Part shown: one piece after another, positions 36,741-51,064 of the stretch
Numbering within the stretch: position 1 is the first letter of the stretch
Layout of the letters: the number at the start of each line of letters is the position of its first letter
NCBI GenBank assembly: GCA_009741485.1
Contig: CM019217.1
Coordinates: 31,100,061-31,164,060 of the forward strand
From: Malurus cyaneus samueli
Taxonomy: Eukaryota > Chordata > Aves > Passeriformes > Maluridae
Length of the DNA stretch: 64,000 nucleotides
Reading direction: 5' to 3'
Translations under genes and position numbers: made by a program
The notes under the pieces: generated by a model
Database searches by the model: none
Told to the model about the DNA's origin: nothing
What the model saw: the letters and a program-made list of their open reading frames with translations, nothing else

Positions 36741-39700
36741 ATGATAGATGGTTGCAGTTCTGGGGAAACGACGTCATGGGTCAATTAACAGTGGCAGGGC
36801 CAGTGCAGTGTCAGCACTGTAAAAAAATTGCATCAAATCTTTTGACTTTTCAGTCTGGAGATTGAAAAAGGGAACATTGGTTAGTGTAAAGACTATGTTC
36901 AAGTGAAACACATAAGGAAAAGTTTAAACAAAAAGAGTTTTTACTCACAAGTAGAATTTTACAAACTTTTTTTTTTTAATTCAGTTGATGTACATATTTG
37001 TTGGCTTTGTTGATTAGAGACAGAAAAGTGTGACTAGATTTTGGCTATGTCATTCTCTGTCAATGCTGTTGAGTAAAATTATATTTTACATTGAATATTT
37101 ATGAAAATGTCGACAGTCTCAGAATGCTTAGTTGTATAAATATAGCCAAAATACCCTACTTAATTTTGTTGTCAATATTCCAGTCATCTAGAAAGAGCAA
37201 GCAGCACTGTTACTGAGGAGATTATTATAGATGAGGTATTGAGGTAACAGATACAAGTAAATTACTTTTTCTATGAAAACAGTATATTGATTTCCACAAA
37301 TATGTACACACTCAGACAGGATAAGCTAAGGAGCTCAAACAATTTATCAGCACAAGTGAACTTCGTACAGAGCTATTTATATGTATGTAAACAGCACCAC
37401 ATATAATTTTGGGTTTTTTGTTGGGGTTTTTTTTTCACAGAAAATATAATTTTGGTGCTTTTATTTTTATTCGACTATTGTGAGTAAAACTCGGTCATTC
37501 TGTTATTCCACAAAGGAAAATGGTCATTTTTGCATAGTGTGGCAAGCTGTGGCAAGCTAGCTTGAGATGATTCAGGCTGATATTTGTTTGGGTGATGGTC
37601 TGAACATAAGAAAATGTGGAAAGTAGAAAAATAAAAAAGGAATCCAAAGAGAAGAAAATCTTCTGCATAACTTCAAGGACCAAAATAACCCACTGCTGAA
37701 GAGAGATGTTAGAGGATTCATTTATTCTGACAGTAAATAGGAAATTTATAGAAATATACAAGAATACAAATGCTGTTTGTTATTTCTGGATGCAAGGCAA
37801 AGCATCTAAATGTTTTTAAATGCTTTAAAAATGTTTTTTTAAAAAAATAAAAATCAGTAAGTTAGTATGTTTTAAAAGGTGAAAACTACTATTCATTCTT
37901 TCATACTTTTATTTGCTTTGTACTGTGTAGAAAGCCACAGAAATAAGTGCAATCTAGATATGACAAAGAATGAGATGAATATAAGGCAGCATTAATATTC
38001 TCTTAAGTTCTCCGTTGTTTTCCAAAATAATTCTGAGCACATAGGAACAATGCATTCACCCCAAGAAACACAAGGACAATATTTTTTGTTTTGACAAGAA
38101 GAAAGAACATTGCAAGAAGTTTGCCACAGTTTGATCACATGAAGTAAGAGACTTATGTTTCAATTTGTTGCATGCAACGTACCTATGCCAAAGTTTTAGT
38201 GTTTAATATTCTCATGAAAATGAATACAGAATGGTTTGTATTGCTCCTTCACTTGCTATCTCTTCTAACCTTCTTTAGTGATGTCCTGACAAGGAGTCCC
38301 AAAGGGGTTCTCTTCGAACCATCATTTTTTTTCCAGAGGGGCAGGAAGAAATAAAGTGTGAAAAAAAAATTGAAATAGGCAGAATACAGAAACAGCAATC
38401 GGCAACTCCTTGCTGTGTGTCTCACTTGTTGAGAACTGTTTATTTCTTTTAGTGTATTAATTACTATTATTCTTCTTATAAGGTCTTTGTGATTCTAGAT
38501 CTATCCATCAGTTCCTATGGACAGAAACCCTTACAGACTATGAAACCCTAAGATGTGCGAGCACATCCAGAATTCCAGCTCCATGTTCATACCTTGACTG
38601 CACCTGGTGTCCACACTGCTTTTCTCTTTTGTTGTCTTCTGAACAGGTGTGCTCACACATTTGCACACTTTCATTCTTATTTTTTTTAAGTTGTAAATCT
38701 TGAGGACGTAAGTGTTTTTCTTGATCAGCCTCCTATGGACACACAGTTAGTTATGACTGTACCATAATTTATCAAAGATTCTTAATTAGGACTTATCCAA
38801 ATGCCAATATAATTTCAAAGACTGTAGATTTTCACATTATGTAATAGCCTTCTTAACTAAAAATACAACAAAACATTCTGTATTTATATATTATAAATAT
38901 ATTCCTTGATGTAGAATTTGATATCCACATTGCATCTAATGTATCTGCATATTCAGCTGGCATGTCAGACTGTTAGTATATGTATCTGCAAAAAACAATA
39001 GGCATGCTAGGTACAAAATGAAAAAAAAAAACCAAATCCCTTACATAACACCACATGATCAGCAAAGCATGGAAGTTCAGAATGAGGAATCTTAATAATT
39101 AATTAAGTTTTGTAATCTAAATTTTAGCATTTAAAAACAGAAATAGAAATTATTATTTTTTAACTTTCCTGCTTATTTTCTACTTTTTCTCAGGTTTGCA
39201 TTTTTAGGTATAAATCACTGAATAATTGTACGAAATTGCACCTTCAACTTTTTTCAAAACTTCAATTTTTCTATGGCAACCAAGAGTAACATATACTAGC
39301 TATTTTAAAATCCAGTTAGCATAATAATTAAACTTTTATTTTCAGAAAGTAAATGGAAATCCTCTCAGCTGTTCCTGACACAGGTGCAGTACAAACAGGC
39401 AGATTTACCCAATGAGGCACTTGCAATGCACTTAAAGGCAAGACAATTATTAATTGATATTAGCCTAAATGTATGGCTGGCAAAGACCATGGAAATGGGA
39501 AAACCTCTGTGGAATTTCTCAGCTGCATGACCACACAACTCTGCTCTGCAGTGGTAAATGAAAATAACTTCTTAGGCTGAAGCTCCAAGACAATATTTTT
39601 TTGGTTTGTTATTGCTGTGTGGCCCTGGAAAGCCATTAAGGTCTAAACTACAAAAGAGGATTAGATCATCTGTTTCCTAGCTCTGAATTAAAAACCCCAG

Positions 39701-40917
39701 TTCAGTGCCTACAATTACAATGTGCTAGTTTGACAGGGTCCATACAGACAGACAGTCTTTTTAGATGGACATTATTCATCCAACAAGAAAATGCAAAAGA
39801 TGGCAAAATTTCTTATCCTCCATCTCAATATCACACACATTTTCATACATTCTTAAGATTGCAGGTCATGGTTTTATTATATAAGTAAATGTCTCCCTCT
39901 GCTTTAAAAAAAAAAAAAATCATCGTATGGTTCTCACTATTTTTCCTGCAAAATTTTAAGCAAACAAAACAGTTTTAGAAAAGGATCTTGAAATTTTCTT
40001 GACCAAGAAGTGTTCTTGAAATTATGCAACAAATCATTTAGTGAGGCCCCTGTTTGGAATATGAAGTTCTATGTTTAGTTCCTTCTTCTGCTTCAGGGCA
40101 GCTCAGTCTGTTGTCTTTTACTTGCATATTGCAATAATGGCTTGTAGGTATTTTGAGTTGTACTGGCCTCATGACTCTCCCTTTTGAAGTTACACAATTA
40201 AAAACCTGACCAACCAAACAGGCTGTGGTCTGTGTTTTTACACCCTCTATAAGTGTCTCATGCTGTAGGAGACACCACATTTGAACAGAAGCTGGGTTTT
40301 TTTTTTGAAAAATGTCTTTTTATTCCATAAAGAATGGAGCAGGATTTGCACCTAAATCATTGAATTTTATATACTGGAGAAAGCAACTGCGGAGAGGGAG
40401 GGGGAGAGGCCTTAAAAATCTTGTGGTCTTCATATTAATTCTTAGTTTTTGTCTTAAGCAAAAAGGTTAAAGTCAATGTCCTTACCTAAAAAACCACTTT
40501 TTGGTTTAACATTTAATAGCATAATTTAAAATGTGCATATGCTGAACATTATTTGATAGCAAAAATGACATTCCCAGACAGTGCGGTGAAGTGTAAAGGA
40601 TAAAACTCAGTCAGAGTTTGTGTCTGCTCTGTGAGGAGCAGATAAAATATCCTTTTCTTGCAAGTGTTCTCATCCTTTCCTCCCTTCAAGCCCTTCAGCT
40701 ATAAAGCTGCAGTCTGATTTAATAGCTTTTCTTCTGACTCAAAATAAGAGGTTTAAGTATTTAATATGTCGTAGAACTGCTATTTTGTTTCTGTCATTTA
40801 GTCAAGTTCTTCATATTCTGACAGCAAGACCAAACAGTCTATGAAAAAATACAATTCTGTTACTATATATAGATATATATACATATAAATTTAATATATT
40901 TATAATATTGTTACCAG

Positions 40918-41060
40918 AAAAAAAAACAAAATAAAACCAAAAGCCACAAAGCAAAAAAACAAAATCAACAAAACCCAAAAAAAGCCCAACAACAAAAAAA
41001 CCCACAGCAAACAAATGAAAGACAAAAAATAATAAATAAAACAAACAGAAAAAAACCCAA
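40918..41060. repeat. A/C-rich low-complexity tract
   Basis: About 140 bases are almost entirely A with scattered C and occasional G. On the minus strand it reads as a run of Phe, Val, Gly and Leu codons, giving a long but meaningless open frame. Confidence 0.9.
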
Positions 41061-42978
41061 ATCACTCGAAACCCCATCTCAAATCCATCATTGTAGACAA
41101 ATATTAATAATAAATTGCTGACAGATACTGAATTTATTAACTCCTCTGGTATAAAATAACTAAGCAAAAATTCTCGAACGAACTGGGAAAGATTTTTTCT
41201 CCAAGAACATGTTTCCATTGTCCTTTATTAACACCATTTTCATGCACAACATCCTACTTATTATGCAGAATAAAATGTTCACCCTTTTTATCAGAAAAGC
41301 AGGAAAATACTTCCCATTAGAATAAATATCAATAGCTGAAACTGTTGCCAGGGTCCAATTATTCTGCAGAGTCCTTGGTCCTCAGAAACACTGCCCATAC
41401 AGAAAATGTGTGGATCACATCTCACTCCTTTTCTCACCTGAACTACTAGTCACCTGTGTGCAAAGTTGGTTTGCAATATTTCTTTTTAATTGTATTAAAT
41501 TTATAAACTGTATATAAAACATTCATATCATAGTACATAGATAACTAGAGTGCTAGAAGCTAGCTCTTTTTTTTCAAAATCAGTATTTATTTGAACCTTT
41601 CTATATTTATCTTTCTCAGCTTCTCTTTTGGATAAAACATTTTGGAAACAAGAGGGGTAGTGGAACTACTATCAAGAAACAGAAATTAAGATTTTTTATT
41701 TGTGTAGGATGCTTTTTCACAGTTCACTGACACTAGAACTGAACTTCTTCAGGCTAGTTATTATAACAGCTAAATATATAGTCTATGCACATAACAATGT
41801 AATATACATGAAAAAAGTCCAAACCAAACAAAACCAAACCCACTTAAAGTTAGAAACAAATAAAATTCAAATATAGAAGTGTATGCATATAGATTTATAG
41901 CTAATTAGTGTCCTTAAGAACATTCAACTTTGTGACTGATGATGACAAGGAATGTATATTTTAATATCTTAAATATTTCAGAACTTTGTAAAAAGTAAAC
42001 AATAAAGAAAACAATAAATGAAGATATTGTAAACATTGAAAAGAGAAAAACATTGAGAAGAATGCGTCTTTTTCAAAGGATGATTTTTGGAATTAAATTG
42101 GAATTTTCAATTTTGTACTTCGTTGCATTTAACCTCCTAATAACATCTATGATAGTTCTTATGATATTAGTACCACAGAAACATCATGAATTCTCATGTA
42201 TAGTTTGAACACGTATGGCGGAGGACCAGATTAAAAAAGCAGTGAGGGATAGCATAGTGAATTCACTCAGGAATATAAGTCCAAATAATTGCCTTTTCAT
42301 TGTTATACTGGTTTTTAATTCATCTGTTTAAATTGTTGCAGGAATTATCTGGGCATGGAATACTTATCATGTGACAGTGGAACTCATTCTTCTGTAGCCA
42401 ATACTCTTTAATAACAGAGTGTTTTGCCTTTTGGTCCTTGCATCAAAGGAAAACCTAATGCATGAAATCATACTAGTGTATCAGAATTTTAATATTTCTC
42501 CTTTGTGAGAGCAAAATTCTAAACTTCAAGTTATTAAGGAACTTGATCCTATGAGTTTTAAGAGAAGAAAAGCAGAAAGGAAATTAAAAGAGTTGTACTA
42601 GATTTCTTAAAATGTAGGCTTTTAATTAAGTCTTTAGTCTTGGGTTTTGGGGTTTTTTTAATCTAATAGTACATTGATTTAATTATTATTTTATTTAGCT
42701 GATTCATGCACATGTCTTCAGTGCAGCTGTGTGAGATTATTATAATAATTTAAGATAGAAATAAATTTTTATAGTCAAAATTTATCTGCCTTTAAGTAAC
42801 ACAGAAATGGTCATGGGATAGAATACATTGATGTGTAACATTAATGATAGTTACTTAGATTAAAAATACCAGGAGACTTTCCTGAAATGAAGTCAGTCAG
42901 AAATAAAATAGCTTTTTGGGGAAAAAAAACAAAACCCTCTTTGCCTTGAAATAAAGATTTGAAGAAGCACAGGAAGTC

Positions 42979-43039
42979 CTTTCTATTTTTTTCTTTCTTT
43001 TGAAAAAGAAGAAAAGAAAAATAAGAAAAAAGAAGAAAG
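42979..43039. repeat. Adjacent pyrimidine and purine tracts, imperfect inverted repeat
   Basis: A C/T-rich tract (42,979-43,001) is followed at once by a G/A-rich tract (43,002-43,039), centred near CTTTTGAAAAAG. The arms pair imperfectly, so hairpin or triplex structure is possible but unproven. Confidence 0.6.
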
Positions 43040-43667
43040 CCTTATTTTGAAACAAACTTTTTGATCCTGTCAACCTTATTAAAATTTGCTACACAGGCAA
43101 GACCTCTTTTTGTTCCCTATGCCAGTATTCCCAATCTGTGACAAAATTACCCAACCTCCATTTATTCCTCTGAGAAGCCTGCATTGTTCACTAAAGACAT
43201 ATTTAACTAAGCATAATTTACAATCCTTTGATCACTTTCATGGTTTGTTGAATTAGAAAATTATTTTGATACCCTTCTTAGATGCAGAAATCTGAACAAC
43301 TAGATCCAGCAATAAAAAGCAGTGCCAAATGCATACCATCTGCTATATGATATTATCATTTGAATTCACCTATCAATTAATTTATCAGCATATTATGCAT
43401 AAGATTTCACATCTCCCTTTAGGATGTATGCTTCCTGTATTTCAGAATATTCTAATAATTCTTCATTAGAGGTTATCTGCTTCCTTATTTTCTACTTTCA
43501 TTTTGTCATCTGTAGACACATTTAATAATGATGTTGTGTTTTTATATTATTTTTTTGTCTTCAGACTACTTTTTGATGGAAATGTTGAATAGCACACAAT
43601 AAAAATCTGTCCTCAGAGACATGCTAGAAGAGCATATTTCACTTGATGAAAATTTCCCATATATGTT

Positions 43668-44287
43668 TGTCCTGGTTTCAGCTGGGTTTCACAGTTAATT
43701 TTCTCCTTATTAGCTGGTGCAGTGCTGTGTTTTGGATTCAGGATGAGAATAATGTTAATAACACACTGGAGTTTTAGATGTTGCTAAGCAGTGCTTTCTA
43801 CAAGTCAAAGACTTTTCCTTGTGTTCCATGGTGTTCCATGTTCTGACAGTGAGAAAATGCACAAAAAGAAAATGCACATGGCCAGGACAGCTGACCTGAA
43901 CTGGCCAAGGGGATATTCAATGTCACATTCCATACCATGGAATGGCATTCCCAGTACATACAGGGAGGCAGCTGGCCAGGAGCCACTGGTGCCTGTTCAA
44001 GGATGAGCAGGACATTGATTAGCAAGTGGTGAGCAACTGCATTGGGCATCAGTTGTTTCTCTTGGGGTTTGTTACCCTCTGTCTCTCATTTTCATTACTA
44101 TTATCAATTAGTAATAGCAATATATTGTTATATTTTGTTTAAATTATTAAGCAGTTCTTATCTCAAGACTCACTTTGTTGTTTTTTTTTTTTTTTCTCAT
44201 CCCCACTGGGGTGGGGCAGGGAGTGAGTGAGCAGGGAGTGAGAAAGCTATGTGGTACTTAGTTTCCTACTGGGTTTAAACCATTACA
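43668..44287 (+). mobile_element. Solo ERVL-type LTR
   Basis: It begins TGTCCTGGTTTCAGCTGGG at 43,668 and ends GGGTTTAAACCATTACA at 44,287. In between are landmarks of a widespread bird LTR: CAGTGCTGTGTTTTGGATTC, AGGATGAGAATAATGTTAAT, GGCCAGGACAGCTGACC, AACTGGCCAAGGGGATATTC, GAGCAACTGCATTGGGCATC, a poly-T segment and a terminal GTGGTACTTAGTTTCC. The usual TATA region is degenerate (CCCAGTACATACAGG near 43,951). No clear target duplication was found: ATGTT precedes it and GATAT follows. It is a solo LTR with no internal genes, about 620 bp, and the ERVL assignment rests on recalled family resemblance. Confidence 0.88.
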
Positions 44288-47200
44288 GATATTCTCTTAT
44301 CCAATTTGCAATTTTAAATCTTTTTAATACACACTTAATTAAAATATTTGATATGAAGCTGTATGAAAATCTAAGTGCATTAAAACACTATCATCTTTAT
44401 CAACACAACCTCTAATTTCAAGTTGATTTAAACAAGTTCTATTTTCCTCAAACTAATGCCAATTGACTTTGATTCTGTAGCTTCAAGCCTGTTATCACCA
44501 ATTTATTACATCACTTAGAATGGGTATCACATGAGCAGATGTATAATTTATGGTAATGTTCCCTTCCCAGAAGGCCTCTGGAAACCAGAGCTTTCTCATT
44601 ACTTCACGAGGCCCAGTACCTAAAAGGTGAGATTTTCTACATATTACCCTCTCCCACATTTACATTTATAAAACAAATGTAAAAAGAATAAACTCAAACA
44701 CTTCTTACAGTAAGCAGAGAAAGATTCTGCAAATTGCATGCCTTGCTCAATGGGGAGAAGATGAAGGAATGAAGAATAGGTGACAGATCCCTACAATTTT
44801 GCTTCATCAGCAGTGCAATAAATGCAGCTGAGAATCTAGAGACTGCTACTGTCAAAATCATGTATTTTTAGTGCTGTCAAACTTCAACTTTACCCCTGTT
44901 TTATTGTCTTCCAAGATGAACAGAAAATCAGGACTCTTGATCTATAAAATGCCTTGCTTAGCTAAGATTGTTATCTGCTCGCATTTGCCAGCTAAAATGT
45001 CTAAATTCTCCATGGTTTCTGGATTTAGTCTCTTTAAAAAGTTAAGTTTTAAATCACCTAAGCTACATTTATTTCTCCCTGAGTTGACTTATGTCATAGT
45101 TCAGAGCTTGGTTTAGAGCAGGAAAGCTTATTTTTCAGAATCTGAAATACCATTTTAGGCAGAATGACTGTAAATTTTGAAAACATGCTAAAATATTTCT
45201 TAGATCTCCTCCCTGTATTTTTTTCAGATTAAGTTCTTTTGCTCACCTAATACAACTGCAAACCTGCCCTTAAAAAAAGTACGCATCCCTGATTGAGACA
45301 TTTTTGAAACTACATCCTTGCTGAGTTTTTTGGAGTTCATTTATTCATTCTTGAAGTTAGTATGGTAGAGACAATGAACACATGGATGCAATAGAGCTAC
45401 CTAATTTGTACCTTGACAAAGTGTTTCCATGACAGTTCAATGCATAGCTGTGCACTATAAAAAATGTAAACTGTAATAAAAAAGTTTAACTACAATTATT
45501 ACTACTGAGTTTTTTGTATGAAACCACAGATGTTCAAAAGCAGCTGTTTGTTTTGCAAAGAACTGTGGAAAGCAAACAGCAACACAAAACAAAAGTGCCA
45601 CTCAAAGAACAGAAGTCATAAAAAGACAAGATTCTGGTGTTGCTGGATGCCCTAAAAATACTTCACTGTCCTTGAAAACCAAAAAAGTATTAAGGAATTG
45701 CTTTTAACAGAAATATATCACAATTTTGAGGAAAAATCAAGAAAGTGACAACTGGAGAGGTGCTTTTCCAAAGTGAGAAGATTATCTTTTTATTCAGGAC
45801 AATTTGATTTCAAATCTGTGCCTATTTCCTCCTCTTCGTTCAAGTTCCAGATTCATTAGGGTACAGACAGATTTTTCTTTCAAAACCCAGAACACCAGAC
45901 AGCTATTTCAAAGTACTTCTAACTATCCATTAGTTTTTTTTCTGTGGAGACAAGGGTAACAATATAAGTTTTCTTCCTTTCCCTGGTTATGTTGCCAGAC
46001 TAGTATTTACTCTAATCCACAACTTCCATCATGCAGCAGTTGGGATGCCAAGTTACTGCCCACTCCAGGCCTTTTAGTTTAATGTGGAGTATGACTTCCA
46101 GTGAGTGAAAAAATATTGCAAAGTTTTGCATGGCACTGGTAAAGAGAGAGAGAGAAGGAAACATTTTCACAGCATGACATATGAACTGAAGCCTTAACAA
46201 CTACCCTTGTTAAGAGTATACTTGCCAAGATTTATTCACTTATTTTATATTATACCTTTAAGATCTTTGCATATAGAGAGGTGTTACTGAGGAACTATTT
46301 TTAGGGCTAAGGACCTAAGGCCAGCAGCAATGGGAGTGTTTGTTTTCACTTCCATAGCTCAGGAGCCCCAGAGGCTGGCATGTCCCTCTGTCTTTTGAGA
46401 TGTATGATAGTTCTGTGACATGGCACTTGTATAAAAATCCTTTCTTTTTTATTCCTATTTGATTATATCATGACAAAAGATGCTCACACCTATAATAACA
46501 TAACTTTGGAGTTATTTGTTTCAGTGTACGAACCAGATACACTCACAAATCACAGTAATGACTGATTGCTAATCCTGTGCCTTCTGTGGGCAAAAACAAC
46601 AGGAGAAAAGGGCAATACTCTGGCCCTAATATCAGTAGTATCCCACCAGTATTAGGATTTCATTTACCCATATATTGCTGCTTCACCAGGGACCAAGTTA
46701 ACGCCAAACTATCTGTCTACTATACAATTTCTCAAGCAGCCAGAATGTGGATAGGACTGGCTATAAATAGAGCATTAACTAAACACAGGCATGGAATATT
46801 TTTTCTCTGACTGTGCGTGAAGATAAGCAAATCTGTGTATCCCCATCTTGAACCTGATATTTGTATGTTTCTTACAGCATAGCAGGAAAATAATTACAGT
46901 ACTTGCTTCTGTGTTTACTCTCAGTGAGGAGAAGCAACTGCATCCTGTCTCACACATGGTTTTGTTGCTCCATTAATTAAAGAACAGTTCAAAAAAGAGC
47001 TGGTCTAACTTTCAGCTAATGAACAGAAAGCATGCAAAAAATAACTGGTCAGACTGTGAGCTGTCAATTATTTGAACCAGGAAATTGAAATGGGAAAATG
47101 CTTTTAGATTTCAAGGAATAGAACTCATTATCATATATTAGCCCTAGTGTGAATCTGGGATTGGTGAAGCAGGAATGTTTATATACAAATGGACATGTTA

Positions 47201-48186
47201 ATATGAGTCAGATTGATTAAAAGTTAATAAGATTTTAGAGAAAAAGAACTGAAATAAAAGGTTGATTTTAGAGTATATATATAGAGCCCTTGTACATCGC
47301 AAATCTATCCGGAGTTTCATTAAGCATGTATACGCCATCATGTGTGTATCATTCTAAAACTTTGAAAGACTGATTTAGCTTACACCTTTTCAGTAAGACA
47401 AAGGAGTTCACACTGAATTCCCTCTTGCTGGGTTTCTTCTGCTGCCCAAGCTTACATTTGTAGCAGTACATTATCTCAGCACTGCAAATTACAATGTAGT
47501 AATTTTACTAATCCCTGAAAAAGTGGCCCAAATTATCCCTTCCAATTCAAAAGGTAGACAACTCCCATAAACACAACCAAAATATTACTATGTACTGCTT
47601 CTATCATTGCAAAGGCAACACTTGCAAAAATTCAGAATCTTTCATGGTTTATTCATCACTCTGAGAGCTAAGTTTTGTTGTCAAAATTCATACAGCTGGT
47701 TCTTATTTCAGAAAACTAGTGGTTTTTCTAATGTTTAGCTTCCATATTTTATCTGTAGAGGTTCACAGTTACAAAAAAAAAATATTAAAAATATGTTTTA
47801 CTTGTGAGTTATCAAATTTCAACTAGTTTGAAATATTGTGTTGCTTTCTTGTGGGTACCTCAACTTTCAATAAAACTAATTAAATAATGCTTGTATAAAA
47901 ATGTCTTTAATTTATTTGTATTTGTTCATGACTGGTCAAATACTTGTCCAGTAATTGTTTCATCAGTCAGTGTTACTCAACATAACCACTTTTAAGGTTT
48001 TTTGCTGGTTGCGTGTGCTTGTTCTACTCCCATCTCTACACAGGCTTTGTTGTATATAATCTTTGAAAGATCTGTTCAAAGGAAATCAAATTGCAATCAA
48101 CATTTTCAAGTCCAGTGCAGAGTCCAACAGAGTCAAGACACAAATCAATTTGCATTGTTTCCACTGTATACTGTAATTTTCACAGT

Positions 48187-48240
48187 TAGAGATATATACA
48201 TTTATATGTATATACATTAATAGAGATATATACATTAATA
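48187..48240. repeat. Short direct repeat of an ATATACATT-type motif
   Basis: AGAGATATATACATT occurs at about 48,187 and again about 34 bases later, separated by related ATGTATATACATTAAT sequence. Confidence 0.6.
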
Positions 48241-48919
48241 AAGCAGCAGTAGTCTTGACTTAATAAAGTCATATTATTCAAGTCAATTTTGACATTACTT
48301 CCTCATGTTGTTGTTTCTTTTTTTTTTTATTTTAGCCCTTAGTAAAGGAAACAAATCCCTTAAAGTCACATGAACTTCAGACAGATGACTTAGGTTTCTG
48401 AATACACTTTGTAGAGAGGATGCCTCTTCTGCAGTGCCTGCAGGTATCTCCTAAAAGCTGTTAACCTCCCAAACCAGGGGCTGCTAGGATGGTGAATGCA
48501 CTGGAATAGAACACTATTTAGGACATCAGTAACTTTTGCAGCCTGTACTGTTTTCAGCACTGACATGGTTTTGCTATTAGCAGAGAACTACCCTGGGGAG
48601 TTTTACATAGTTCAGATAAGTCTACATGTACTGAAGATACCCCAGCAGCTGTGCTGTACCTTCATCTCCCAAAAAGAAAGGATGGCAGTGCCTTTCAAAA
48701 TGGTTTCATTATTTTATGTGAATATATTATGAACCAGGTTCAGTTAGGTACCTTTTATATTCAAGTGATCAAAAGGAACTTTTCACAATTTGCAGAGGCA
48801 GAGAAATCAGAGGAAAAATAGTTTTCTCTGAGGAAAACTTTTCCAAAATTATAAAGAGATCATTAACACATAAAGTGAGACTATGTGTCCAGTGTAGATC
48901 TGGAATGAAATTATGGGTG

Positions 48920-49000
48920 TATATATAATATAATAATAATATATATATATATATATATATATCATTATATATCTCATATAACCCATATCCATATATGGGT
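48920..49000. repeat. (AT)n microsatellite with adjacent hairpin
   Basis: ATATATAATATAATAATAAT leads into about 22 bases of pure AT, then the perfect inverted pair AACCCATAT / ATATGGGTT around a 4-base loop near 48,979-49,000. It is likely length-variable. Confidence 0.9.
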
Positions 49001-51064
49001 TTATATGGATTTATAAACCACTGAAATAGGGGATTATCATAGAAGTGTTGACACAGCAGTAGCAAGGGTGAGCTGAGTGTGATTTTCATGAGGTAAAACT
49101 CTAGGAGGTGTCCTATGAAGTCAAGAACAATATTAACAAGATTCCTCCTTTTCTAAGCTCATCCCCTGCATATGTCTTCTGTACATGGTGTAAAACATTA
49201 ATTGTTTGTGATACTTTTGCATGTATCAGGAGAGTATCTTCAGCTGCTGAAGTAATTCCACACTCATTAGCAAAGTCCATCAAGGGAGTTTTTGCAGTCT
49301 TTGTTTGTCTACATTATTTTTTGAGAACTCATCCTATGCTTCTATGTGTCATGATATGCTAGCACTATGGACTGAAATCAAAGAAACTGAAATTATTGAT
49401 ATAAATTTTAAAGGTCAGCACTCCACAAAATTTCATGTCTGAAGCAAAGTCACATACATTGCAAAAATGATGGATTAATTTCAAAGTGTATGTCACCTTG
49501 TAAACTTTCATGATAATGAAATAATTTTTTACTCTTTTTGGTATCAACTTTTAGGATTTTAACCACCCTGTTACTTCCTTTAAAATTGTAAGGAAAACAA
49601 TCCTTTATATATTTGTACCTAACAACAGGCCTTTGAGAGCTCAGTATTGGTGTGATAGGACACAGGTCATGGGAGATCAAGCATCATTATCAAATGTTTT
49701 TTTTTAATTATGGCAAGGATGGTGAGGTGAGCTGTACCTGACAGATCCCTTGAACCCATTGCTGTCCTGTACAGCAGCTCATGCTTACACCACTGACCAC
49801 TGAGGCACAAAATTTCAGACACTGAAGAAGACCTTCTGAAGGCTCAGAATACTGTGTTCTAGCTGCCTGTTGGGATACTTCATACCATCTTATTTCCATC
49901 AGAACACCTAAAATATAATGAGTTTTTCTAGAATCAAGAAATTTCGAACAGTAAAGACAGCGCACAGCTAAAACAGGTTGCTCAACAGGAAATTTCCATT
50001 GTCTCAGGCAAAAAGCTGCTCAAGACAGCCGAGGTAAATGAATAGGCTTTTATACATGTGACCATTAAAAAGGGGAACCAAGAATCCAGTTTTATTAGTG
50101 TAGTTAAACTCTCTGAAATGATTGAAAATCCAAGCTTCATTTTATAGGCCAAGATACGTGTGAGCATTCATTAATGGAACAAAAGGATCTTTATACACTA
50201 TACCTAAAATCTCATGTGTACTGAGGAAAAAATATACCTACTCCATGTACATGAGCTCAAAAGAGTGGTTTGGGGAATATGAATGACTTGCATATGGCCA
50301 CTAAAAAGGCCAAAATAGGATGAGATAGTCCAATGCAGAGCCTAAATTCTCCTTCATTTTCCTCTCTCATTGGTACTGCAATCCAAAAGCAAGAAAGAAG
50401 TGAAAAATACAGCTTGGAGACATTGAGACATGGTAAAAGAAAGAATGTCCTAGTTGGAGATTTATAATGAACACTGCAGTTTTTTAATACATAATAACAA
50501 TCCAAGATTTTGTTTATAATGCTTTATATATCAGTCTCTATCAATCTAAAAGGAAATTAACATGGACAATATCACTTACTTGCTTTTATATGTCACAGTA
50601 CTATGAAACAACTACAATTACAGAGCTAGACTAAAACCTCCTTTTGAAATTACTGGCCTAAAATTGTTTTGCAAATATATGTAGAGTTTCTGGAAGTTAA
50701 GAATTTCAGTTAGGTGTCTTCAGAAGTAAGAATTTCAGAACTGAATCTTGATGCATTTTATGGTATTTAAAATCTAGTGTTTAAATTTTGTTTTCCACCT
50801 TTCTTCTACGATCCTCACTCTAAGCTGCTTGATGTCTATCACTTTGCTTTAGAAAGAGTTACAATGCAATATCTGTCTACTTTAAAAACTCAAAATAGGC
50901 GTAGTTAGTTTTTATGCTTCCCTCATGAATGAAAGAGAGAATTTGCATTAAAAGATTTAAAATATTTGCATTCCTAATTACACAGCAAAAGAGAAGGGAG
51001 AGAACATAATCACAGAAACAAGGAATCATATCAGTTGGAAAATACTTATAAGATGACAAAGTCC

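Larger units (their letters stand above)
33561..43667. other. Unique AT-rich non-coding DNA with simple repeats
   Basis: About 10 kb without a recognised gene or large mobile element. It holds a duplicated TTTTAGGGTGGGGTT motif near 33,833-33,870, a three-copy minisatellite at 34,263-34,316, A/C-rich tracts at 36,594-36,740 and 40,918-41,060, and a pyrimidine/purine inverted tract at 42,979-43,039. The minus-strand frame crossing 40,811-41,218 is an artefact of the A-rich tract. Confidence 0.55.
44288..51007. other. Unique AT-rich non-coding DNA with AT microsatellite
   Basis: No gene is recognised. Simple structure includes a repeated AGAGATATATACATT motif at about 48,187-48,235 and an (AT)n tract with a nearby hairpin at 48,920-49,000. 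Open frames up to about 106 codons show no known domain. Confidence 0.55.

Noticed and set aside
40811..41218. 135-codon minus-strand frame with a Phe/Val/Gly-rich stretch
   Set aside because: It is the translation of an A/C-rich low-complexity tract on the opposite strand.
43661..44295. Target-site duplication around the ERVL-type solo LTR
   Set aside because: The flanking five bases (ATGTT and GATAT) do not match well enough, so insertion limits rest on the TG...CA termini alone.
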